Source of the DNA: Patiria pectinifera
Lineage: Eukaryota; Echinodermata; Asteroidea; Valvatida; Asterinidae
NCBI GenBank assembly: GCA_029964075.1
Contig: CM057148.1
Coordinates: 24,421,916 to 24,485,915, forward strand
Length of the DNA: 64,000 nt
Direction: 5' to 3'
This document shows positions 56,121 to 64,000 of the stretch, one piece after another. The notes below the pieces were generated by a model. That model was given only the letters and a program-made list of their open reading frames with translations, was not told where the DNA came from and ran no database searches. Numbering within the stretch: the stretch's first letter is position 1; every line of letters starts with the position of its first letter. The position numbers and the translations under genes were made by a program.

Positions 56121-57465
56121 AACCCGCCTCCATCCAAGGAGGTAGGGGGGCGAGTCCGGAACGCGCGTCCCCCTAACGGCGGCATGTACTGCGCATGCTT
56201 CACATTACAACCACCGCATGCTAGTCTTTACAGTTAAGCCTAACTAACGCGCCTCCATCTAATAGGGGCGAGTCTGGTACATGTACACGCATCCATCTAA
56301 CGGGGGCATGTACAACGGACGCTTCCACATTACAGCCACCACAGGCACTTTACTGTAGTAGTGAACGCGCCTCCATCTAATGGGGGCGAGTCTGGTACTC
56401 GCATCCATCTAACGGGGGCATGTACAACGCACGCTTCCACATTACAGCCACCACATGCACTTTACTGTAGTAGTGAACGCGCCTCCATCTAATGGGGGCG
56501 AGTCTGGTACTCGCATCCATCTAACGGGGGCATGTACAACGCAAGCTTCCACATTACAGCCACCACAGGCACTTTACTGTAGTAGTGAACACGCCTCCAT
56601 CTGATGGGGGCGAGTCTGGTACTCGCATCCATCTAACGGGGGCATGTACAACGCACGCTTCCACATTACAGCCACCACAGGCACTTTACTGTAGTAGTGA
56701 ACGCGCCTCCATCTAATGGGGGCGAGTCTGGTACTCGCATCCATCTAACGGGGGCATGTACAACACACGCTTCCACATTACAGCCACCACAGGCACTTTA
56801 CTGTAGTAGCAACGCGCCTCCGGCATCTGATGGGGGCGAGTCTGGTACTCGCATCCATCTAACGGGGGCATGTACAACGCACGCTTCCACATTACAGCCA
56901 CCACAGGCACTTTACTGTAGTAGCAACGCGCCTCCATCTAATGGGGCGAGTCTGGTACTCGCATCCATCTAACGGGGGCATGTACAACACACGCTTCCAC
57001 ATTACAGCCACCACAGGCACTTTACTGTAGTAGCAACGCGCCTCCATCTGATGGGGGCGAGTCTGGTATTCGCATCCATCTAACGGGGGCATGTTCAATC
57101 CACGCTTCCACATTACAGCCAACATTTTGCTACAGTCAAGTGCCGGTGGCTGTAATGTGGAAGCGTGTGTTGTACATGCCCCCGTCAGATGGATGCGAGC
57201 ACCAGACTCGCCCCCATCAGATGGAGGCGCGTTGTTACTACAGTAAAGTGCCTGTGGTGGCTGTAATGTGGAAGCGTGGATTGAACATGCCCCCGTTAGA
57301 TGGATGCGAGTACCAGACTCGCCCCCATCAGATGGAGGCGCGTTGCTACTACAGTAAAGTGCCTGTGGTGGCTGTAATGTGGAAGCGTGCGTTGTACATG
57401 CCCTCGTCAGATGGATGGGGGTATCGGACTCGCCCCCATTAGATGGAGAGGCGCGGGAATGAACG
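56120..57465. repeat. ~113 bp tandem array switching to inverted copies
   Basis: About eight units from 56240 to 57125 in one orientation, each with 'cgcctccatctaatgggggc', 'tggtactcgcatccatct' and 'acattacagccaccaca'. From ~57135 to 57450 come about three units in the opposite orientation ('gtggctgtaatgtggaagcg'). The unit itself is partly self-complementary (ATCTAA-GGGGGC). Open frames over it are repeat translations. Confidence 0.95.
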
Positions 57466-57726
57466 TACCATGCCTCTATCTTATAGGGGTGAGTCCGGTA
57501 CTCGCCTCCATGTTTTCGTTTAGTTAAGAAAAAAAGTTATTTTACTCACACAGTGAAAACTCTTTTAAACCATTTTTTTGTTATGATTTCCTTGAGTGGT
57601 TCTCTACATTTGGCGACACATAAACTTTACCCCAAAATGCCTCTAAACACGTTTTTCAGAGAGAGGACAACGTATTTGAAAACTGTCCATGAATGGTTAT
57701 TTGGACATCTTGCGAGCGGTCACACA

Positions 57727-57906
57727 GTGTGTATTTGCCTGCAATAACGTGGACCCCCTATTTCCCCCCTTTTGTTTGTATACTAACTTTTTAGGAAGAC
57801 CTCCCATATGTTTTGTACACAAATCCAAATTGGCGACCTCTCTGGATTTATGGGGACCCTATTGTACTTTACTGTTCAACATACCCTATAGTGAATGCAG
57901 AAACAA
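57727..57906. repeat. Dispersed repeat R3, copy 3 (inverted)
   Basis: Reads 'gtgtgtatttgcctgcaat' to 'gaatgcagaaac', the complement of copies at 7096 and 11329. Confidence 0.7.
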
Positions 57907-58510
57907 ACTCACAAGAACTCACACATGTTTACGTTACATACCTAGTGTGGACATTCCCTTGCTTTCGTGTAGTAAAGAAAATCCTCTAAAAAAAACCGCA
58001 TTTTACTCTCACTGTGAAAACAATTTCAACCCAATGTTTTTTTCTATGATTCCCTTTCATGTTTCTCTTCATTTTGCCACAATTAAACTTAACCCAAAAA
58101 ATTCTCTAAAGCTGGGGAAACACTGTTCTATCTGGTTTATGGGGACCTCTTTTGTTCGGAAGTCCACACAGTGAATGTAATGCCTACCCACCCGGCACAC
58201 CCAGAACTCCCGTTTTAAACGTATACGTAAGATCGAGGATTTGCGACAAACTTTGAATGATCAAACTGTTATCAAAGTTTTAAACATTATGATTATCTAG
58301 CCGACTACATGTAGCCTACAAGCTGTTTATTTTGCATTGCTGTAATTGTGAAGAATTATCAAAGATTTGCATGGAATTTTGAAAGCTATATATAGACTTT
58401 ATGACATCACATGTTGGCTCAAGTGTGATAAATGTATATTTGGCCAAAAACAAGTTTAAAAATGGGCAAAAAGTACCCTACAAAAATTGCGGAGAAAACC
58501 CAATATGCAG
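57907..58510. other. No recognisable feature
   Basis: AT-rich, no protein-like frame. The 3' flank of the minus-strand exon at 58514. Confidence 0.35.
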
Positions 58511-58513
58511 TGC

Positions 58514-58657
58514 TCAGTTTGGGGGGTCATCTTGATTCTCTCGTGCTTGATCTCCCCACTGCCGTTTCTGGAATCGGTTTAGCCCTCTCCACATGTCGTG
58601 TATAATTCTGTTGCGACGGACGAGGTCCCTGGCGTGTATCCCATGTTCTCGCATAAC
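58514..58657 (-). CDS. Putative orphan terminal exon
   Basis: A strong acceptor ('gttttctcctcag') is followed by a phase-0 frame of 47 residues and TGA: VMREHGIHARDLVRRNRIIH, then DMWRGLNRFQKRQWGD and an acidic end QDDPPN. The composition (many Arg, His, Trp) looks like real protein, unlike the other two frames. I do not recognise it. Its upstream exon was not found; it could be an alternative last exon of the kinase gene or a remnant of another gene. Confidence 0.45.
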   Translation of the reverse strand, partial: VMREHGIHARDLVRRNRIIHDMWRGLNRFQKRQWGDQARENQDDPPN

Positions 58658-59219
58658 CTGAGGAGAAAACATAAGCCCAAGCTAATATATAAATATGTTG
58701 AACAAAACAGTTCTGAATAGGTTTGGAAAAAAAGAGCTGCAGTTGGAGCAACGTTTCTTTTGTGTCCTTATATTTGAACGTATTAAATGTAGTAATTGAG
58801 TAACTAGCAAGGGGACGGTCAAAATTTTTATGATCCCCCCTTCACTCAGTCGATAAACTCTTTGTAGTTCCTGGAACGATCTATTGGTGAAGACACGAGA
58901 GATAATTTTTTTAAATTGTCATCAGTGCTGTAGGTTTTATCTTTTGAATGCAATATTTCAAATTGAAGGCAAAAGTAAAATCGGAGGCTATTACGCACTA
59001 TATTTTCAATTATCATTAGCAATGACTTTCAGAAACCACGTTTTGTCTTGATTTCTTTATGAAAGCCAGCGAATCAAAGTAAGTGTTTGTTTGATAATAT
59101 GAGACCCACATCATCCATTTTCTTACTTGTTGATAACTGTCAATTTTCCTCAATGAAATAAAATTTTGTTTCTAATTAATTAACTATGAGTATTATATAT
59201 TTCGACTCAGTTGAGACCT

Positions 59220-61024
59220 TCATTCAGCTTTCAGGGCCCTTAGTCGCTCCAGGATGTATGCCAAACTTGCACGCTTTGTCGGGTTGATCTGATAGGTAAC
59301 ATGGCAGATAGTTTGTAGATCGGACATGGATGCTTGCCGGCACACACTGGTGATTATGAACCCAAACGAGTACACGTCCGTATCGGGTGCTGTGACACCC
59401 TTACTTTCAAAGAGTTCAGGCGCGATCCACCTGTACTTTTTAGCCCATATTTCATGTTGTTGGGGGAGTAGCCGGTACTTGGTGACTGGACCTCCGATCC
59501 TCCGTGCTTTTCCAAAGTCCACGATAACTGGTGTGTAGTCTTCCTTTAAAGGTAATATACAACATTTGCAAACATCGAAAAACAAAATGATCGAATTATT
59601 ATGAAGTAACTTGCTTGACTGTAAGTGTGTTATAGTTTCAAGCTTCCTGTGAAATCACAGCGCCTGCTCTCATTTTCAAGTAAAATGGATTTTTATAATC
59701 AAATTTTAGCGTTGGTCGGCCGATCATCATTTGAGAAGACCTGACTAGGCCTATGTGTTGAAATACTGCCCCAAATTAAAAAACAAAAATCGTCAGTTCA
59801 TATTCTGTTTGCAATCGGTTACAAATTCGTGAACAGGTGCAAGCCAGCTTGACTGGTTTCCGATTTGAAAATTCCCTGACATTTATAAGTTGCTTTTTTT
59901 TAATCGAAAGTAGGATAAGGGAACTAGACTGGTGCAAAAAAAACTTCATTTTACCCTCGGTTTTCCAGCATATACAAATACAAACTGTTAACAGCCCAGT
60001 GTAACAATATTCGCTATAAAATTCCCCCAAATCTGTCAAATTTCTGAAAATTACAGCAAGTTCAAATGTTGTATATTACCTTTAAAACCACATTACTGTC
60101 GTGAAGATCGCCGTGGACGAATCCCGAGCGATGGATTGCTGCCAACGCATCACCTATTTGCTCGAGTACCGAAACCCATGGTACATTAAGTTTCTGGCGT
60201 AGGGCCTGGTACACAGTTAATGCCTTGTCTTCAGTGATTCCATAAAACTGAGTAATCAAAGAAAACGGCTTCGAGTCTAAACAGATTCCAAATAGCATTG
60301 GCAGGCTAGGATGAGCCTCAAGCGCGATGATGACCTCGGCTTCCGTCTGAACACTCTGTTTGAGTTTGTCATCAGAGAGATTTTCGAAGTTGTTGAAACA
60401 CTTAACCACTGCGGGCAAACCTCTGAATGTTGCCAACTCACAGGTGCCGAAAGATCCTTTTGCCAACTGTCCTTTTAATTCAACCATATTTTTTCGCAAC
60501 ATCATCGACGGTGGAAAAGTTGATGTAGTCGTTCCTCTGACAACTCTGTGATGAGCAGCCTTTACACCCTTTTTCAACAAATTGGCCTCCGATTCAAGAG
60601 TTTTAATGCGGTTTCCCATTTGTTGTTCCTTTTTCCGCATCACTTCGAGTTGCTCTTGATGATCCTTTTCAAGTTGTTCCTTTTCGTGTCTGATGTTGGT
60701 CACCTCAGGCGGTGTGTCCAACTGGCGGATAATCTCCGGGAGGTTTGGTAAGAGAACCTCTTCGCTGGCATTGTGTGGGAATGATTCAAACACAGCTTCC
60801 TCCAAACCATAGTAATAATATACCGGCTTCGGGCAAGTTTTGGAACGTCCTGGTCGGTTGCGTGAGAATGATTCTCCGAATGCCCAACGGAGAAGGCTAC
60901 CTGCTCGCCTACTAGAAACACCGGGAAATTCTCTGGATATCACATCGTGGGCCACATCACATGGTATTTTGCTATGCTTATTCAGCTTAAATAACTTTCG
61001 AACGCAATCAACGGGAAGCGCCAT
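59220..61024 (-). CDS. RFX-like winged-helix plus coiled-coil plus protein kinase (two exons)
   Basis: Exon 1 61024-60080 (315 codons) and exon 2 59543-59220 (107 codons and TGA) join in phase 0 to 422 residues. Residues ~20-74 (DVISREFPGVSSRRAGSLL then KPVYYYYGLE) resemble the end of an RFX DNA-binding domain (F-P-x-x-x-x-R-R-x-G ... Y-x-Y-Y-G). Residues ~110-155 form a charged coiled coil. The kinase domain runs from ~183: glycine loop LAKGSFG (first Gly is Ala187-188 region), AVVK (Lys208), helix-C Glu near 228-230, FVHGDLHDSN (catalytic Asp306, Asn311), VDFGKA (Asp324) and IAPELF. All catalytic residues are present, so activity is expected; HGDLHDSN instead of HRDLKxxN is unusual. The only intron (59544-60079) is a MITE. 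A DNA-binding role is inference. Confidence 0.85.
59546..60085 (-). mobile_element. MITE family A, copy 5: forms the kinase intron (introner)
   Basis: Body 59550-60081 (532 bp) between TTAA duplications (59546-59549, 60082-60085). Both TIRs read AGGTAATATACAACATTTG. The internal 'ggtcggccgatca' palindrome and 'actagactgg' text tie it to copies 1-4. On the minus strand the donor is TTAAAG/GTAATA, inside the TIR, and the acceptor is TTAAAG/GAAGAC, where AG is host sequence after the second TTAA. Removal of 59544-60079 gives NVVLK-EDYTPV, identical to the sequence without the insertion. Confidence 0.85.
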
Positions 61025-61505
61025 AATGTTGCAAAAGAAAAAAGTGAAAACATCAAGACATAGCAGATGTCACCAAAAACAAAATAAAAATCAAATACAG
61101 GGACGAAAGTTTGCATGTGCTGTCTACATTAAATCAAAAAAAAATATTCATGACAAAAAATGTTGAGAGGAAAAACGACGCTGAAATGCACTAGTCGGAG
61201 GCAACTCAGTGACTGGCTAGACAACGACACAACATGCAACTTAATTCACGTGAATAAGCTATGGTCCAACCTGAAAACTGCGTTTAAAGACCAAATTTTT
61301 CATCCAGTGTCCCTGAGTGTCCTGACACTCATCACTCCCAGAACAGGTGCTGCACATCATCCAAGGTTTTTTTTGCCATAATATAGTCCTTTCACATCCG
61401 AGCACCCATCAACATACCAAGATGAAGATTTGACCTTGTGACTTCGGGGATTCTCCCTCACCATGCATGCCCTCACTGACCATTACGCCAGATCACAGGT
61501 AGACC
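61025..61505. promoter_or_regulatory. 5' flank of the kinase gene
   Basis: The likely promoter and 5' UTR of the minus-strand kinase must lie here, because the ATG at 61024 is not preceded by a convincing acceptor. No TATA box or other element was identified. Confidence 0.3.
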
Positions 61506-62186
61506 TACAGGGGGAGTCCAAAAGAAATGGAACCCAAAACCCCCAAAATATATTTCATTTTCAAAAAAATATGTAGCACCAACAATAATAATGACTGGAA
61601 AGCCAATTTTATAAGCTACTTTTTGATGAAAACAATTACTAAAATTGCTCAATCCGTTCAAAGAATATCACCATTTCAACGTAATGATCCTAAAACATTG
61701 ATTTCAAGAATCGTCGTCACAACTGTCTTCTAACATCACTAACGATAAAACCTCAGTTTAAAAGTTAAAGAACATCCAATAAAGTTCTTTTGAAGTCCCG
61801 TCTTTTGATAATAAAACAGTTGATTTTATAAATCATAATGTTTGCATGCCTAAGCAGTATTGTATAAAGATATTGTGTTCTACAGTTGTTGATAGTTGTT
61901 GAAACAGGTATTCCGTGTCTTTTTCTTTGTTAAGTTGTTCCAATCAGTCAAAACACACAATATATTTCTGTTTTTGGACGAAACAGGTTTTTGGGTCATT
62001 GCGTTTAAATTGTGATATTCTTGGAACGGATTGAGCAATTTCAGTAATTGTTTTCAACTAAAAGTCGTTTATGAAATTGGCTTTCCAGTCATTATTAGTT
62101 TTGGTGCTATATATTTGTTTAAATATGAAATATATTTTGGGGAATTATACGGTTCCGTTTTTTCCTTCTTTTTGACTCACCCTGTA
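61506..62186. mobile_element. Tc1/mariner-like MITE with ~200 bp arms
   Basis: Body 61508-62184 flanked by TA. Ends CAGGGGGAGTCCAAAAGAA and (inverted) CAGGGTGAGTCAAAAAGAA, a terminus typical of mariner-type elements. The arms stay complementary inward ('ccaataataatgactggaaa'-type text near 61585 against 62085) for ~200 bp. No transposase. It separates the kinase gene from the BRCT gene. Confidence 0.8.
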
Positions 62187-62299
62187 CTTATATACATGTA
62201 TCACATAAAGTCCCTTTGCTTGTGTTCCTTCCTCCATGATAATTATGACATTATTTTTTCCCCCGAAATAGCCCTCCTACACTTTATTTTCCTGAAGTT

Positions 62300-62518
62300 T
62301 CAGTAGACCTTTTGTTCCACTCTTCTACCCAGACATACCCAAATGCTCACTGAGCCGTACTTTCCGTGGTATGATACGTAAAGCTTTATGAAAAGTACCC
62401 GGTATTGATTGAGTTCATCAGAATAACAGAGCTTACTACCTGATGTATCATTTTCGCCGAGTACGCCATACCCGCTAATGATATCTATTTTTCTGACTGA
62501 TTTAAGCAACTTTCCCTC
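62300..62518 (-). CDS. BRCT-gene exon 3 (terminal, tentative)
   Basis: Acceptor 'gcttacaaaag', 72 residues plus TGA, phase 0, matching the phase of the preceding donor. Chosen because the joined frame stays open and a poly(A) signal follows within 20 nt. No known domain. Confidence 0.55.
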   Translation of the reverse strand, partial: EGKLLKSVRKIDIISGYGVLGENDTSGSKLCYSDELNQYRVLFIKLYVSYHGKYGSVSIWVCLGRRVEQKVY

Positions 62519-64000
62519 CTTTTGTAAGCATACGATATTGTTGCGTTTACTGCTTCCTTAATCAAAAATGTTTCTCAGCCGAGAGAGGCTCATTGCTTTG
62601 GGACAGTTTTCTAGTCAGGTGGCATATGGTCAGAATCGTGACCTACTGGTCCAATGCACCAAACTTGCCAGAAAGATTCGTATATCCCTTAAGCTTCATG
62701 ACCAAAGTAACTGAATAAGTTTGTTTTTTCTTTAGTCATAACCATTTGTGTCTACGTGCAAAATAAACACTTAAATTCGTGCGTGGCATCTCGCCAGTTA
62801 TACACCTTTTACGACCGTGAAATGCTTACACAATTCGCCCTTTAAAGGTATAGCTTCGTATTTCATCGGTAATTAGGCCTATCTTCTGAAATTCATTAAC
62901 ATCATTATTTTTTTAATGAAACTTTTTAATTTGGAATGACGGACAATAGAGTTTTCTTTAACATGCACTTACCAAAGGGGAATGGTGTTGCAAGAAAGCT
63001 ACGTATCCAGTCTTGGGACGTTTAGCTGGCCTTCTCTGAATCCGCCGATGTCTTCTGACACGTCCATTTACATCTCGAAGCGGGACAGGGACATGTCGGT
63101 CTAGCCTTTCCTTTCGCTTGAGCATTGTGTATGGACTGGGATCTTTGCTGTATACGAAAGCCATATAACTCAAATTTTATCTACGATTTATGCAAAAGTT
63201 TGTTTGGTTCATTTGATAAATACAGATTCAATTTATTGTTATTCTAAATGATAATTCTCACCTCCTGTACGCTTCAATTGTGTTGTCGTCCCGTAAAGAC
63301 TGGATGGAACACGGTGGTGCAGCACTCAGCCTTGACGTATCCAGCATGTAGTCATTGACATCACCGATTGATCCTGCCTCTTCGATGTCATTCAGCAATG
63401 ACTCGCTGACAATGCGCAGGTTCCTCCGGAAGGCATCTGCGAGACAGGACGATACCCTGCGGTAATCTTTGTCGCATTCTGCCTGCGACGTCACGATCAG
63501 GAAATGGGGAATGGGGACGTGTTGTCGAGGTAGGTCTTTCTCCCACACTCGCCCCCCATGTTCGGTGATGATGCGATGGAGATGTTCGTGGTTCTTTTTT
63601 AGTCGGCCAACGAGAACCACTGTTACATCCTTCAAAGGTTGAGTCGCAGTCGGCAAATCGTCCTCGTTAACAGGGGCATCGATTTGTTCGAGATTACGGA
63701 CCTGATTGACGTGACCGCTGACAAACCTTTCAAAGCGCTCCCTCACTTCGACGGGAGCATCCCTCACGCGATGGCGCACCATGCGCCACTGCCACTTGAA
63801 AAGATCCATCATCTGATCTTGTTTTTCTTTTCCACCCCCTCGCATGCTATGCTGGTAGAACCGACACATATCGACGTAATGTGTCCTCTCTCCCTGTTCT
63901 GTAGAAAGTCGCATTTGCGAATGAAATGGTTGACATTTCAGAAGATGAGGAATTACGTCGATCAGCCGCATTTCATAGCTGGTCAATACATTGCCATGTT
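62300..64000 (-). CDS. 3' part of a gene with a PARP1-like BRCT domain (three exons seen)
   Basis: Exons 64000(edge)-63262, 63147-62973 and 62518-62300 join in one frame (phases 2 and 0; introns 114 and 454 bp) to TGA. The open frame runs to the right edge, so the 5' end is missing. The first part has RLSTEQGERTHYVDMCRFYQ and YQHSMRGGGKEKQDQ, a segment I cannot assign (an S-x-E-Q-G-E motif is also seen near the end of some large DNA-transposase families). Then a BRCT domain: KDVTVVLVGRLKKNHEHLH, HGGRVWEKD and RIVSESLLNDIEE, closest in style to PARP1's (VSE-F-L-D). Exon 2 is very basic (NGRVRRHRRIQRRPAKRPKT, a likely nuclear signal). Exon 3 (YGVLGENDTSGSKLCY, VLFIKLYVSYHGKYGSVSIW) is less certain. 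AATAAA on this strand at 62288-62283. A nuclear, possibly DNA-damage-related or transposon-related role is inference. Confidence 0.7.
62973..63147 (-). CDS. BRCT-gene exon 2
   Basis: Acceptor 'cgtatacag', donor 'gtaagt', 175 nt. Encodes KDPSPYTMLKRKERLDRHVP and an Arg/Lys-rich stretch ending FLQHHSPL. The short upstream intron (63148-63261) has a consensus 'gtgaga' donor. Confidence 0.75.
63262..64000 (-). CDS. BRCT-gene exon 1 of those visible (5' partial)
   Basis: Open from the window edge to a 'gtgaga' donor. Contains the RGGGKEKQDQ segment and the BRCT domain. The first in-window methionine (MRLIDV) is internal; the frame continues past it as HGNVLTSYE to the edge. Confidence 0.8.

Noticed and set aside
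56697-57442. Open frames with repeated 30-40 residue units
   Set aside because: They follow the 113 bp tandem unit on both strands equally and have no start or splice support.

Overview
This is eukaryotic nuclear DNA from an animal. The genes have short exons with GT-AG introns, the introns are kilobases long and full of repeats, and there are tRNA-derived SINEs, LINE reverse-transcriptase relics and many non-autonomous DNA transposons. The SINE types, the apple-like plus fibrinogen-like lectin and the palindrome-rich sequence suggest a marine invertebrate deuterostome (hemichordate, echinoderm or cephalochordate). I cannot name the species from the sequence alone.

Layout. (1) 5306-28547, + strand: twelve exons of a 1-aminocyclopropane-1-carboxylate synthase-like (ACCS-like) PLP enzyme. 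They join in one frame to 458 codons plus a stop; the first exon(s) were not found and probably lie upstream. Its introns hold TTAA-flanked MITEs, a 1.2 kb G-rich minisatellite, a 3.4 kb higher-order satellite, SINEs and a LINE relic. (2) 28.5-40.8 kb: no host gene seen, only repeats and three tRNA-like SINE heads. (3) 40870-41898, - strand: an intronless membrane-anchored or secreted apple-like plus fibrinogen-like protein. (4) 42-49.5 kb: palindromes, including a ~1 kb inverted repeat, and a ~58 bp minisatellite. (5) 49737-51014, + strand: an intronless 425-residue protein with two Tudor/chromo-barrel-like segments, starting just after a pogo-like MITE. (6) 51-58.5 kb: TIR elements and a 113 bp tandem array that ends in inverted copies. 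(7) 58.5-64 kb, - strand: an orphan terminal exon, a two-exon kinase with an RFX-like N-terminus, and the 3' part of a gene with a PARP1-like BRCT domain that runs off the right edge.

The most striking observation is the only intron of the kinase gene. It is one complete TTAA-flanked MITE of a family with at least four other copies in the window. The donor lies in the element's terminal repeat and the acceptor is made by the target-site duplication plus the next host bases. Predicted splicing restores exactly the pre-insertion coding sequence, so this looks like an introner (intron made by a DNA transposon). Other points are a Asp-to-Asn change at the PLP-nitrogen-contacting position of the ACCS-like enzyme, and tandem duplication of the exon end that encodes its Schiff-base lysine, next to telomere-like CCCTAA repeats. 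The genes in the window show no sign of acting in one pathway; they are neighbours separated by repeats.
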